DNA of 47,933 bases from a candidate division NC10 bacterium RIFCSPLOWO2_12_FULL_66_18 (GCA_001771285.1 METI01000177.1:3284-51216); one strand, 5' to 3'. Counted from the stretch's first letter, positions 1 through 9,423 are shown. The notes: generated by a model not told the origin, from the letters alone. Numbers and translations: made by a program.

Positions 1-122
1 GGGGTTGGGTGCGCGCGCGAATCCATTCCACCGATGCATCTGGAGATCAGAGACATGCGAATGACGGGGAGATCCGGAGAGGGCGGCGAGACAGACGTGG
101 GACGAGAGCAGAGCCGCGCCGA

Positions 123-734
123 TTACATGTACGTTCGGGTCGCGGCCAGGGTGACCGAGCGAAGCAGATCGGACAGTCCTGGCGAGGTCGGATCGGCCAG
201 CGTCATGAACTGTCCCGACGACTTTCCCCGTTCTGCGAATCCCGCATCCACGTGTGCCCCCAGGATGGTTTCGGGATCGGCAAAGAGGACGATCAGGATG
301 ATCGGATCGGAGGCCAGGGACCAGCTCTCCTTCCCGTTGCGGGCATCCAGCCCTAGCAGCATGACCTGGGGCTGTCCCCCGGCCGTGTTCTGGAGGATCA
401 ACACCGGGAAATCAGGGTTACCCCGGAGGTTGGCCACGCCCACGGGTTGAAACCGGGCCCGCACTTCGGGATCGAAGACGTTTGGCACGCCGGAGGGGAG
501 AAGCGGCTGGCCCGCCCACGCCGGAATGGAAGCCAGGATCACCAGGAAGAGCATGAGGGCGACCCTGCCACTCGACCATCGCGAAGGGGCCTGCTGCCGT
601 ACGGAACGGCGCGACGCAGCCACGGGGACCGGAACGAGCCATTGGGGGAAGAGTGCCGCCATCACGAGGCGAATCACAGCCTGGAAGAGATCGGCCCCGG
701 CGGCGCGCCTGCGTGATTCGTTTCTCGTTTTCAT
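123..734 (-). CDS. Exported or membrane-anchored protein of unknown function
   Basis: The 203-residue product is not a family I recognise. Two hydrophobic stretches lie at about residues 17-40 and 58-74. The second ends in an Ala-Trp-Ala-Gly that looks like a signal peptidase site, so the roughly 130-residue C-terminal part is probably outside the cytoplasm. The ATG at 734 is supported by an AAAGGAG eight bases upstream and by a promoter-like TATAAT beyond it. An internal ATG at 554 would start just before the second hydrophobic segment. The gene is probably transcribed alone. Function unknown. Confidence 0.6.
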   Translation of the reverse strand: MKTRNESRRRAAGADLFQAVIRLVMAALFPQWLVPVPVAASRRSVRQQAPSRWSSGRVALMLFLVILASIPAWAGQPLLPSGVPNVFDPEVRARFQPVGVANLRGNPDFPVLILQNTAGGQPQVMLLGLDARNGKESWSLASDPIILIVLFADPETILGAHVDAGFAERGKSSGQFMTLADPTSPGLSDLLRSVTLAATRTYM

Positions 735-770
735 GACCCTTGCTCCTTTCCGCCAGTTTTTCGGTATGTG

Positions 771-799
771 ATTATAGGGAATTGCATCACCCGTGCCAT
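771..799 (-). promoter_or_regulatory. Sigma-70-type promoter for the exported protein gene
   Basis: On the minus strand a perfect TATAAT (776-771) lies 17 bases from ATGGCA (799-794), which matches four of six -35 positions. Transcription would begin near 764, about 30 bases before the ATG at 734. Motif reading only. Confidence 0.4.
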
Positions 800-961
800 G
801 ATCACCCTTCCGATCGCGATTGAGTCGAACCCCGCAAAATCAGGAGGTTGAGTGGGCCGGCGCCCCTCGCTGTGTTTTGCCTGGTCTCTTCCCTGTACAC
901 ATTTTGGAAAGGCAGGCACCTGGCCTGCCCGCGAGAGGCGGGTCGTGTGACAGGTGGTTGT

Positions 962-985
962 CTCCCGTTGAAGGCCGAACGGGAG
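962..985 (-). terminator. Stem-loop downstream of the helicase gene
   Basis: An 8-bp perfect stem (CTCCCGTT/AACGGGAG) with an 8-base loop lies 33 bases past the helicase stop. No U-tract follows on the minus strand, so it may stabilise a 3' end rather than terminate by itself. Confidence 0.3.
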
Positions 986-1017
986 GTGGAGGCGTTGGGT
1001 GTCTGCGATGTACTCGG

Positions 1018-3456
1018 TTAGATGAGGGCGGATTCCAGGACGATGCCCCGATCCAGCATGCGCACCGCCTGGTGGAGGGAGGACCGGAGGGTGGCGGGAA
1101 GCTCCGGGCTGTCGATCAACTGCCGGCAGAGGTCAATCAGGCGACGGAACGCACGGATGAGGTCCCCCTCGTGTCCCCCGAAGAAGTTGCGGATGAGCCG
1201 GACCCAGTCCTCCTCGCCCGCCGTCCATTCGTAGGTGACCGCCATGTAGGTCGTGTGCATCGAAATCGGGAGATCCACCCGCCGGTTTCGCTGCACCCGC
1301 TCCACCTCTTCGGTCAAGGACTCCAGGGCCTGCACCCGCCGACGGAGGTGCGGGAGGCGTCTCAGGAGGTCCCGGGCGAAGAGGGTCTCAGTCTCCCGGG
1401 GTTCCTCCACCAGGCAGGAGAGGAGCGCTGCCGCCTCGGGCGGCTGCAACTCGAGGAGCAGCCCCGAGAAGGCCATGCGGGCCACGGCGAGTTCGTTGTC
1501 GTGGCGGAGGGAGGCGATCAGGCGGCCCTCCGGGGAGAGCGTCGAATCCGTGAGGTAGCCGAAGTGCCGCAGCACCTCGACCACCCGCAGGAACTGCTCC
1601 CAGTAGGATTCCTCCAGGTCCCGGAGGCTCTGTCCCCGCCCCTCCATGGCCTGCCGGGTCCGGTCGGATCGCTTGAGCAGTCGCTCCTGGTTCCCACGGT
1701 GCGGACACCGGTGGCAGGAGAGGCGCGAGAGATCCAGCGCCATGGCCTCGATGCGTTGCCGCGCCTCGTGCAGGCCCTCCGACCAGGGCGATGCTGCCGC
1801 GCCGCGCTGCCGCCCCTTCCGCTTCCCGCCCAGGCCGAGGCGGCGGACCCGCTCCCGCTCCACCTCGAGCGCCGCCCGCTTCTCCCGGTAGGCCAGGAGG
1901 TCTCTGAGCGTGCAGCAGGGCGAGTCGATCCCCTCGGTCTTGGCCAGCCGCGTCAAGAGCTCCGCCCGCTCCGTCTCCAGGACCCGGATGCGCTGGCGGT
2001 TCTGGTACTGGCCGAAGCTGGACTCGATGACCCGGCGGACCGCGGCAGGGTCCCGATACAGGTCCACCAGCAGCGCGGCGGAACTGTATCCCACCCGGAA
2101 TCGGCTCTGGATCGGCTCGGGTGTGCCGGCCAGCAGCTCCCGGACCTCCTCCTCCGCCTCCGGGGCGTCCAGGGCGATCAGGCACTTGCCCTCGGGGTCG
2201 ATCCCCCGCCGGCCCGCCCGGCCCGCCATCTGGGTCAGCTCGTTCAGCGTGAGCTGGCGGAAGCCGATGTCGCTCCGCTTGCGGATCCCCTGGATCACCA
2301 CGCTCTTGGCCGGCATGTGGATCCCCAGGCTCATGGTCTCGGTGGCGAAGACCACCTTGACCAGGCCCCGCTCGAAGAGGACCTCGGTCAGCCGCTTGAG
2401 GGCCGGCAGGACCCCGGCGTGGTGCAACCCTGCGCCCCGGCGCAACCCCTCCAGCAGGAGGGCGTTCACCTCGGTCTCGGGCATGATGCTGGGATAGTCG
2501 CGCAGCGTATTGGCGATAGCCTCGTCCACCTCGGCCCTCCGCTCGGGCTCCAGGAGGGACCCGCCGTCCTCCAGGAACCGGCGCAGCGCCCGCTCGCACC
2601 CCGACCGGCTGAAGATGAAGTAGATCGCCGGGAGCCAGCGCCGCTCCCGGAGCTGGGGGATGACCACGCTCGGGCTGGCGGGACGGCGGCGGCCTCGCCC
2701 GTGAAAGACCGGGCCCCGATCCCGGCCCCGCCTCCGCTCGCCCCGGATGCGCGCCTCGGGGACCAGGGGAGTCTTGCGCTTGGGCGCCGTCAGGGGGGCA
2801 ATCTCGCCGTCCGGGTGGCAGAGCAGATATTGCAGCGGGACGGGCCGCACCGGCTGGTAGATCGCGTGGATGGGGCGATGCACCTGGCTGATCCAGGCCG
2901 CGATCTCCTGGATGTTGCTCACCGTCGCCGAGAGCGCCACGAATTGGATCGTTGCCGGGCAGTTGATGACGATCTCCTCCCAGACCGTCCCCCGCCCCTC
3001 GTCGCCCAGGTAGTGGCACTCGTCCAGCACCGCCGAGGCGATGTCCTCGGGCTTCTCGGTGAACAGGAGGTTGCGCAGGATCTCGGTGGTCATGACCAGG
3101 ATGGGCGCCCGGGGATTCACCTTCACGTCGCCCGTCAGGATGCCCACCAGGTCGCTGCCGTACTGGCGGCCGAAGTCCGCGAACTTCTGGTTGCTCAGGG
3201 CTTTCAGCGGGGTGGTGTAGATGACCCGCCGCTGGGCGGCCAGGGCGCGGTAGATGGCGAACTCCGCGATCAGGGTCTTGCCCGCGCCCGTGGGAGCCGA
3301 GACGATCACCGACTCCCCGCGGAGGATCTGGCGGATCGCCTGCTCCTGGAAGGGGTCGAGGGGAAAGGGATACCGTTCGCGGAAGGCTTCGAGGAGCCGC
3401 TGATCCTCGTCGCTGAGAAGCTCCGGGATCGCTGCGGGGGGGGTCGGCTGATTCAC
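1018..3456 (-). CDS. Ski2-like DEAD/DEAH-box RNA helicase with DSHCT domain (HelY type)
   Basis: This 812-residue superfamily 2 helicase probably unwinds structured RNA in the cytoplasm during turnover or processing. Visible motifs are Walker A SAPTGAGKT (about residues 53-61), the DECH box in LDECHYLGDEGRG, motif III-type ALSATVSN, and motif VI QMAGRAGRRGID. A Cys-containing linker (CCTLRDLL and CHRCPHRG) and a C-terminal region resembling the DSHCT domain of Mtr4/Ski2 and bacterial HelY proteins follow. The start is GTG. It is the last gene of a probable minus-strand group with the SNase-like protein and the 73-residue protein. The family is clear; the substrate is not. Confidence 0.92.
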   Translation of the reverse strand: MNQPTPPAAIPELLSDEDQRLLEAFRERYPFPLDPFQEQAIRQILRGESVIVSAPTGAGKTLIAEFAIYRALAAQRRVIYTTPLKALSNQKFADFGRQYGSDLVGILTGDVKVNPRAPILVMTTEILRNLLFTEKPEDIASAVLDECHYLGDEGRGTVWEEIVINCPATIQFVALSATVSNIQEIAAWISQVHRPIHAIYQPVRPVPLQYLLCHPDGEIAPLTAPKRKTPLVPEARIRGERRRGRDRGPVFHGRGRRRPASPSVVIPQLRERRWLPAIYFIFSRSGCERALRRFLEDGGSLLEPERRAEVDEAIANTLRDYPSIMPETEVNALLLEGLRRGAGLHHAGVLPALKRLTEVLFERGLVKVVFATETMSLGIHMPAKSVVIQGIRKRSDIGFRQLTLNELTQMAGRAGRRGIDPEGKCLIALDAPEAEEEVRELLAGTPEPIQSRFRVGYSSAALLVDLYRDPAAVRRVIESSFGQYQNRQRIRVLETERAELLTRLAKTEGIDSPCCTLRDLLAYREKRAALEVERERVRRLGLGGKRKGRQRGAAASPWSEGLHEARQRIEAMALDLSRLSCHRCPHRGNQERLLKRSDRTRQAMEGRGQSLRDLEESYWEQFLRVVEVLRHFGYLTDSTLSPEGRLIASLRHDNELAVARMAFSGLLLELQPPEAAALLSCLVEEPRETETLFARDLLRRLPHLRRRVQALESLTEEVERVQRNRRVDLPISMHTTYMAVTYEWTAGEEDWVRLIRNFFGGHEGDLIRAFRRLIDLCRQLIDSPELPATLRSSLHQAVRMLDRGIVLESALI

Positions 3457-3607
3457 CGTCGTGGGATTCCTGTGCCGGCAGTCGCGGCATCGCCGTGGAG
3501 AGGGGGCGTCCTCACCAGCGGCCGGTCAGCAGCGGAAAGGCTCCGGGGATGGGACGATGCCCGGGGCAGGGTCGAGGTGCCAACGATCGTGGGGAGAGAT
3601 GGGGGAC

Positions 3608-4276
3608 TCACTCGGACGGCAGCCGGTGGCGTTTCCGGAACTCCCACGGGGGTTCCGGATTCGGAAGTGCCCACAGGCCGTACTTGCCCACCTGGGCCTG
3701 CCGCTCTGCCACCTCGAGTTCGGCCCGCACCTTGGGGACGGCGACGGACTGGCTCACCCAGGCCAGCCCTTCCTTCACCAGGGTGAGATTCACGTTGATG
3801 TCTCCGAGCCACACCACCGCCAGGGTCCGGCCCGACCGATCCTTCCCGTACGGCTCCAACCGCACCTGCTTGTCCACCAGCAGATCGCGCACGTAGGTCG
3901 CCGCCTCCGGGCCAAAGGGCTGCCCCTCCGTGGGCTTTGTGCCGGCCCGTCCCTGGCGGGGGAGTTCTGGCGGTTCGATGCCCAGCAGCCGGATGTCAAA
4001 CCGGGTGATCTCCGGCGTGACCACCACCAGGTTCGTGCCGTCCAGCACGGCCCGCACCGTGCCCCAGACCAGCGTCTCGGTCAAGTCCAGCGAGATGATG
4101 GTGGGGCTGTTGGGCTCCGGCGTCGCCTGGGGTGCCGGCTTGGCCGCTTTTGCTGGTCCTGCCCACGTCAACGCGAGCAGGAGGCAGCACGCCGGCAGGG
4201 CCCATCCGCCACGCCTCCACCGCTGGATCCATGCACCTCGCAGTGCATGGCATGCGAACACGAATGTGCGATGCAT
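3608..4276 (-). CDS. Exported SNase-like (thermonuclease family) protein
   Basis: The 222-residue product has a long positively charged N-terminus and a hydrophobic segment ending near AGPAKA (about residue 44), so it is probably exported. The rest follows the staphylococcal nuclease OB-fold, with RLLGIEPPE and RSGRTLAVVW. Against the S. aureus enzyme the two catalytic arginines (R35, R87) and E43 are present. The calcium ligand D21 is Thr (DGTN instead of DGDT) and D40 is Glu. Either metal use has changed or the protein binds rather than cuts nucleic acid. It lies 150 bases upstream of the helicase gene on the same strand. Family assignment is strong, activity uncertain. Confidence 0.85.
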   Translation of the reverse strand: MHRTFVFACHALRGAWIQRWRRGGWALPACCLLLALTWAGPAKAAKPAPQATPEPNSPTIISLDLTETLVWGTVRAVLDGTNLVVVTPEITRFDIRLLGIEPPELPRQGRAGTKPTEGQPFGPEAATYVRDLLVDKQVRLEPYGKDRSGRTLAVVWLGDINVNLTLVKEGLAWVSQSVAVPKVRAELEVAERQAQVGKYGLWALPNPEPPWEFRKRHRLPSE

Positions 4277-4336
4277 GATGGAATGGATTCCGCTTGGGAT
4301 GGTGCGCCGATTCGCGGTCCTGCCGGCCAGGGATGC

Positions 4337-4558
4337 CTACTCCACTGCCTGCGGCCGGATGGCCAGCACCTGTTCGGTGTTGACGGCCAGGAACGGCAGG
4401 CGGACACCGGATGGGTCCACGGCCCCGGTCAGGGCGATCATCGGAGGCTTGGTGTTCAGATAGTCCAGCAACCGTCCGCCGGCCGGCAGCGTGATGTAGC
4501 CACGGTACCATCCATGGAGCGTGAGCACCTCCACCGCCACCTCCTCGCGTTGTACCAT
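4337..4558 (-). CDS. Small conserved-looking protein of unknown function
   Basis: The 73-residue soluble protein has no signal peptide or membrane segment. Its pattern of short hydrophobic strands, with a central GGRLLDYLN followed by PPMIALTGA and ending PFLAVNTEQVLAIRP, suggests a compact beta-rich fold. I have seen small unassigned bacterial proteins with an RL-DxLN core, but no function is established here. A GAGAGG lies about 10 bases before the ATG. It precedes the SNase-like gene by 60 bases and is probably co-transcribed with it and the helicase. Confidence 0.6.
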   Translation of the reverse strand: MVQREEVAVEVLTLHGWYRGYITLPAGGRLLDYLNTKPPMIALTGAVDPSGVRLPFLAVNTEQVLAIRPQAVE

Positions 4559-4903
4559 GGAATCATCCTCTCTCCACCCTCGCCGATCGTTGCCGGATTC
4601 CGCCGCCTACCTGCCGGCGATGCCCCAAGAATCTTACCCAACTCAAAGGCTATCGGATGCCGCGGGCCCTGTCAACGGCGAAGACGAGAAGCCGGACCAT
4701 TGCCACGCTTATCCCCCCGGATTTCCAGGCGCCCCAGCGAAGCCCAGACCGGGACACGGGGGCGGAAAGCGAACCATGTTCCGGTCCCCCAAAGCCCGAG
4801 ACATTCGATGGTACGATCGATGCAACCGGGTTCTGCATGGCCGGGGACTACGCAGTAGCCCCGGCGTCCCCTGCCCGAGCGGGCGATCGAAGTGGAGACA
4901 ACC
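4559..4903. other. Divergent intergenic region
   Basis: This 345-base gap separates the minus-strand 73-residue gene from the plus-strand zinc-ribbon gene and must carry promoters for both. I could not read a convincing -35/-10 pair on either strand. Open frames here have no recognisable protein character. Confidence 0.4.
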
Positions 4904-5113
4904 GTGAGCAACGGCAACCTCATTCTGATGTTCCGGGAGTGTCCGTTCTGCGGGAACACCCACCGCAGTCCGTACGTGGACGAACTCGAGAACACGGTCC
5001 TCAGTTGCCGGGACAAGGCGTGCCCCGACAAACGCGGCACCCTGGAAACCTGGCCCGAGCCGGACACCGTGCCCGTCCGCTGCGAGACCCAGGCGTATTC
5101 CCGCGCCGCGTAG
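4904..5113 (+). CDS. Small zinc-ribbon-like protein
   Basis: The 69-residue protein has a CPFC knuckle near the start and a second Cys pair (CRDKAC) about 25 residues later, the spacing of a four-cysteine zinc ribbon. One further Cys lies near the C-terminus. The GTG at 4904 is chosen because GGAG lies six bases upstream. An in-frame GTG at 4892 lacks a comparable site. It is the only plus-strand gene in the first 11 kb and stands alone. A nucleic-acid or protein-binding role would be typical of such ribbons but is inference. Confidence 0.6.
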   Translation: MSNGNLILMFRECPFCGNTHRSPYVDELENTVLSCRDKACPDKRGTLETWPEPDTVPVRCETQAYSRAA

Positions 5114-5146
5114 CGGAAGGGGCGCACCTTCAGCCCGAACAGTGCA

Positions 5147-5311
5147 GTTCAACCGCAAAGCACGCGGAGCACGCAAAGGAAGTCCCCGTATTCAAAACGC
5201 TGACACGGAGGTACTCAGAGACAAGCCCCGGAAGATTTCGGTCCGGAGGCTTCTCTGACCCGATGAGAGTTGGCGATCCTTTGCGATCTTTGCGGTCTTG
5301 GCGGTGAAATT
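5147..5311. repeat. Inverted repeat with arms of degenerate 8-9-nt words
   Basis: The left arm (5147-5180) reads like CCGCAAAG-CACGCGGAG-CACGCAAAGG. The right arm (5277-5311) is its approximate reverse complement (CCTTTGCGATCTTTGCGG and on). The roughly 95 bases between them are not obviously coding. It resembles the word-repeat elements between the nuo genes, with a different word. Confidence 0.6.
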
Positions 5312-5406
5312 TTGGGGTTCAGGCGCCGCCGTCGGTCCTCGGTTCCTGCTCCAGCGCCCTCCGCGGGCCCCCTCGCTCCTCCGCCCCTCGGCCCCCCTGC
5401 TCCGGT

Positions 5407-7293
5407 TTACTGCCGCGTCTCCAGCACGGCGCTGGTCGTCCGCACCACTGTCCCCCGGCGATAGATCACCTCCACCCGGTCCCCCACCCGCTTGCCGCGC
5501 AGGACGAAGACGAAGTCCTCGAGGTTCCTGACCACCTTCCCGTCGAACCGCAGGATCAGATCGCCCGATTGCAGGCCCGCCTTCTCGGCCGGACTGCCGG
5601 TCCGAACGCCCCCCAACCTCACCCCCTCGTCGGTCCCTCCGAACTCCGGGATCATTCCGAAGTAGGGACCGTACCCAGCGCCGCTCCCGCGCGCCCGCGG
5701 CGACGAGGACCGCGTTAGCCGGACGAACGTCACCTCGCTGTCCCCGTCCACGAGGCGACGGAGGACTCCGCCCACGAGGCGCACCACGCGGGCCAGGCCG
5801 GGCGCATTGATCTTCTCCGGGGTATCCGAAGGCCGATGATAGTCCTCGTGGGGTCCGGTAAAGAAGAAGAGGACCGGCCGGTCCTTGGCAGAGAAGGGCG
5901 TGTGGTCCGACGGGCCGTATCCGTCCCCGCTGAACCGCACCTGGAGTCCCACCTCCCGATTGGCGGCCTCCAGGACTTCCCGGAACTCCTTCCCGGTCTC
6001 CACGCCGAAGACGTAGAGTGTCTCACCCCGCAGGCGGCCGATCATGTCCAGGTTGAGCATGGCCACCGTGCGCTCCAGCGGGAACGCCGGCGCCCTCGCG
6101 TACTGGGCCGAACCGAGGAGGCCCATCTCCTCCCCGGCGAAGGCCACGAAGACGAGCGTCCGCCGCGCCCCTCCCCCGCCGGCGTACACGCGGGCCAGGC
6201 CCAGCACCCCGGCCACGCCCGAGGCATTGTCGTCCGCCCCAGGATGGATCTCGCCGTAGCGCGAGGGGGCCAGGGAGGTTTCTCCGCCCAGACCCAGGTG
6301 ATCGTAGTGGGCCCCCACGACCACCGCCTGCTCCCGCAGCGTGGGATCGGTCCCGGGCAGCAGGCCGATCACGTTCCACCCCCGGCCGTGTTCGTGGATC
6401 AGCCGCACCTCCAACTGGACGGTCCGGCCCGGCACGGGGAATGACTGCGGGTGGAGGTCGCGGTCGATGGCCTGCTGGAGATCCAGGAGGGAGCGGCCCG
6501 CAGCGGCGAGGATGTCCTCCGCCACGCGACGCAAAGCGTTGACCGCCAGGATGCCGCTCTGGGAGGTCGAGGTGATGCCCCGAAAGGCGAAGAGCTGTTC
6601 CGGCTCCTCGCCATGGGTCAGGGGATTCGTGACCAGGATGACGCCCTTGGCCCCGTGCTCCCGCGCGTTGATGACCTTGTACCGGACATCAGTGTAGCGA
6701 TAGGCCTCGGGCCGCCGGAAGGGACTGTCCGGGTCGCGCTCCCGCGGCTCACCTGTGAGGACCAGGGCGATCTTCCCGGCCGCGTCCACGCCGGCGTAAT
6801 CGTCGTACGCCAGCTCGGGCGCCGTGATCCCGTAGCCGGCGAAGACGATCTCCCCCTGGACCTGCCCGCCGTCCGAGAAGCTGAACGGCGTGAAGTCCTG
6901 GCCGACGCGATAGTCCCGACGGCTATTTCCGCCCTGCAGCGTCAGGTGGTTCCCCTCGCCCAGGCGAATGCCCGTCACCACGTCGAAAGCCTGGATGTAT
7001 GACCCGCCCTCCCCGCCGGGTGTGAGGCCGGCCCGCTCGAATTCGCCCGCGATGTAGCGCGCCGCCCGCTCCATCCCGAGCGAGCCGGTGGCGCGACCCG
7101 CCATCTCGGGGGCGGCCAGTGTCTTGACGATCTCCAGGAGATCGGATGCGGACGTCCCGGCCTGGACGGCCGCTCCGGCGGGTGCCGGCGCGGCTGAGAC
7201 GTCCTGTGAAGGCGGCCGGGCGCAGGCCGATGCCACCAGGGCGATGGTCAGAGCCAGCCCCGGGAATCGTCGCGCCTTCTTCCGCCATGCCAT
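5407..7293 (-). CDS. M28-family zinc aminopeptidase lipoprotein with PA and PDZ domains
   Basis: From ATG 7293 the protein is 628 residues. A short basic start and hydrophobic segment end in ASAC, a lipoprotein-type cleavage site, so it is probably anchored outside the inner membrane. A PA-type insert (FAGYGITAPELAYDDY) precedes the M28 domain. All expected di-zinc residues are visible: H and D in AHYDHLG, D in GADDNASG, EE in FAGEEMG, D in NLDMIGR, H in SDHTPF. A C-terminal PDZ domain (VRTGSPAEKAGLQSGDLIL) follows. An in-frame ATG at 7368 overlaps the upstream stop as ATGA, hinting at translational coupling, but would put 25 residues before the signal sequence. It is last in an operon with the molybdoenzyme and M42 peptidase. 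Confidence 0.9.
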   Translation of the reverse strand: MAWRKKARRFPGLALTIALVASACARPPSQDVSAAPAPAGAAVQAGTSASDLLEIVKTLAAPEMAGRATGSLGMERAARYIAGEFERAGLTPGGEGGSYIQAFDVVTGIRLGEGNHLTLQGGNSRRDYRVGQDFTPFSFSDGGQVQGEIVFAGYGITAPELAYDDYAGVDAAGKIALVLTGEPRERDPDSPFRRPEAYRYTDVRYKVINAREHGAKGVILVTNPLTHGEEPEQLFAFRGITSTSQSGILAVNALRRVAEDILAAAGRSLLDLQQAIDRDLHPQSFPVPGRTVQLEVRLIHEHGRGWNVIGLLPGTDPTLREQAVVVGAHYDHLGLGGETSLAPSRYGEIHPGADDNASGVAGVLGLARVYAGGGGARRTLVFVAFAGEEMGLLGSAQYARAPAFPLERTVAMLNLDMIGRLRGETLYVFGVETGKEFREVLEAANREVGLQVRFSGDGYGPSDHTPFSAKDRPVLFFFTGPHEDYHRPSDTPEKINAPGLARVVRLVGGVLRRLVDGDSEVTFVRLTRSSSPRARGSGAGYGPYFGMIPEFGGTDEGVRLGGVRTGSPAEKAGLQSGDLILRFDGKVVRNLEDFVFVLRGKRVGDRVEVIYRRGTVVRTTSAVLETRQ

Positions 7294-7364
7294 CACCGGG
7301 AACCCCCGTGTACCTGCGTTGATTGGCGGTGCCAAAAAAGGACGAGGCGGGATGGGTGAAGCGG

Positions 7365-9401
7365 TCATGCCGCGGCCACCTCGACCTCGGCGTCAAAGGC
7401 GGCCTGCCCGGCGGAGAAGGCGAAGGTGTCGACCGCCTCATCGGGAATGCAGGGGGCGCCCGAGGTCAGCCGGTTCAGGCCGTCCCATCCATCCCGCATC
7501 CACACCGTTCCCGGGGGGATCCGCTCCGTCACTCGTGCGCGTGCCTGGAACTCGCCCCGCTGATTGTAAATGCGAATGGCCGCGCCGTCCTGAAGCCCGC
7601 GCAGGGCCGCATCCGCGGGGGAGATCCATAGCCATGGCTCTGCGTCGAGTCGGGCCAGGGTGGGCAGGGCCTGCCCATGATCGTAGAACCCGTGGAACTG
7701 GGTCAGGGTTCGCCCCTGGCGGAAGGCCAGCGGATACGGCGACGTCGGCAGTGGCTCGAAGACCGGCAAGGGCGGAAGCCCCAGCGCCTGGGCGCGCAGG
7801 GAGAAGAACTCCACCTTGCCGGAAGGCGTATGGAACACGCGATCGGGGTGGGCCACGTGTGACACCCGCAGAGCCCGGATCCCGCCCTCCGCGCGAAGGG
7901 CGGAGACAGTGGCGAATCCGGTGGAGGGGTGGGCCAGGATCGCGTCAATGGGCCCCTCCTCCGTCTCCCAGGGGTAGAAGTCGGTCAGGCCGAGCCGCCG
8001 GGCCAGTTCCTTCACGATCCAGGTGAGGGGTCGCGTCTCGCCCGGTGGCTCGAGGGCTCGCTCCATCAAGTAGAGATGGGTATTCGTGCTCTTGCAGCCC
8101 ACCTCCTCCAGCCAGGCGGTGCTGGGCAGCACCACGTCCGCATAGCGACGCGCGGTGTCGTTCAGGAAGAGGTCATGGCTGACCACGAGGTCCGCCCGGG
8201 CGAGGCCCTCCGCCACGCGCCCAGTGTCGGCAAACGAGGACAGCATGTCGGTCCCGAAGAGGAGCATCACGCGCAGGGGCCCGTCCAGGAGGGCCTCGGT
8301 GATCCGGGACATCTGGTTCGGGATGTACGTTCCCGGGGGGCGGCGTTCCAGGGCGGCGATATTCGCCAGCGCCTGGCCGTGGGCGGCGCTGCCATGCCGG
8401 GGCCCCATCCCCCCGCCCGGGACCCCGAGGTTCCCGGTGAGCGCGGGGAGGCACGCCACGGCCCGGCCGCCCTGCCAGCCGTTCATGCCCTTGTGCATCG
8501 AGCTACCGCCCAGGAGGATCATGGCAGGGCGGGTGGTGGCGTACCGGCGGGCAAGCGCCGTGATCCGCTCGGGAGCGAGGCCCGTGACCCGCGCCGCCCA
8601 CGTCACGGGGTAATCCCGGAGGTGCGCGGCCAGGGCCTCGAAGCCGACCGTGTGGTGCGCCACGAAGTCGGCATCGTAGAGCCCCTCCGCGACGATCACG
8701 TGCATCAGGCCCAGGGCCAGCGCGGCATCCGTTCCCGGCCGGAGCAAGAGGACCTCGTCCGAGAGGGCGGCGGCCTCGGTCTCCCTGACCTCCACGGTGA
8801 CGAGGAAGGCCCCGCGCCGCTTGGCCGCCGTGAGATAGCGGGCGGTATTCGGCTGGCTCGCCAGGTTGGCCCCCCAGAGCAGGATGAGCTGGGCGTGCTC
8901 CCCCATGTCCTCTTTGGTGTTGGTCTCGAGAGCGCCCGTCAGCCCGATCCCGAATGCCCCGAGCCCCCAGCAGATCATCGTCGGATTCCACCACTGGCAC
9001 CCAGAGAAATTTGCGAAGCGGCGGAGAAGGTGAGACCCGACGCGCGTCCCGTAATTCGTGCTGAAGAGGCCGTGGCCGGACCAGAGGCCCACGGCCTCCC
9101 GGCCGGCTCTCTGCATGCGCAGGGTGATCAGGTCCAACACCTCCTCCCAGCTCGCCTGGCGCCAGGCATCCTCCGTCCGCCTCGCCCGGACCAAGGGGTG
9201 CAGGAGCCTCCGGGGATTCCCGATTACCTCCCGCGAGGCGTGTCCCCGCACGCAGAGAAAGCCCTGGCTGTCGGGGTTCTCCCGGTCTCCGCTGACCCGG
9301 AGCAGCCGCCCATCCTCGACCTCCACCAGCATGCCGCACAATGTCGGGTGGCAGTTCATCGGGCACATGGTGCGGATCACCTGAGGCCGGCTGGCGGTCA
9401 T
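7365..9401 (-). CDS. Molybdopterin (bis-PGD) oxidoreductase with N-terminal [4Fe-4S] site
   Basis: The 678-residue enzyme belongs to the DMSO reductase/formate dehydrogenase superfamily. The N-terminal CPMNCHPTLC plus GFLCVRG near residue 50 provide a four-cysteine [4Fe-4S] motif. The molybdopterin domains follow, with a Cys in NPTMICWGLG as candidate Mo/W ligand, and a C-terminal dinucleotide-binding domain (WLWISPADAALRGLQDGA). There is no Tat motif, so it is probably cytoplasmic. No electron-transfer or membrane-anchor subunit adjoins it; it sits between two peptidase genes, with the M28 gene overlapping its stop. A GGGAGGGGGG precedes the ATG. The substrate cannot be told from sequence. 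Confidence 0.9.
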   Translation of the reverse strand: MTASRPQVIRTMCPMNCHPTLCGMLVEVEDGRLLRVSGDRENPDSQGFLCVRGHASREVIGNPRRLLHPLVRARRTEDAWRQASWEEVLDLITLRMQRAGREAVGLWSGHGLFSTNYGTRVGSHLLRRFANFSGCQWWNPTMICWGLGAFGIGLTGALETNTKEDMGEHAQLILLWGANLASQPNTARYLTAAKRRGAFLVTVEVRETEAAALSDEVLLLRPGTDAALALGLMHVIVAEGLYDADFVAHHTVGFEALAAHLRDYPVTWAARVTGLAPERITALARRYATTRPAMILLGGSSMHKGMNGWQGGRAVACLPALTGNLGVPGGGMGPRHGSAAHGQALANIAALERRPPGTYIPNQMSRITEALLDGPLRVMLLFGTDMLSSFADTGRVAEGLARADLVVSHDLFLNDTARRYADVVLPSTAWLEEVGCKSTNTHLYLMERALEPPGETRPLTWIVKELARRLGLTDFYPWETEEGPIDAILAHPSTGFATVSALRAEGGIRALRVSHVAHPDRVFHTPSGKVEFFSLRAQALGLPPLPVFEPLPTSPYPLAFRQGRTLTQFHGFYDHGQALPTLARLDAEPWLWISPADAALRGLQDGAAIRIYNQRGEFQARARVTERIPPGTVWMRDGWDGLNRLTSGAPCIPDEAVDTFAFSAGQAAFDAEVEVAAA

Positions 9402-9423
9402 GCGCAGTCCCCCCTCCCGATTC

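Noticed and set aside
820-3786. A 988-codon open frame on the plus strand
   Set aside because: It lies opposite the helicase gene, has His/Pro/Arg/Gly-rich composition without motifs, and is the antisense shadow of a well-supported gene in GC-rich DNA.
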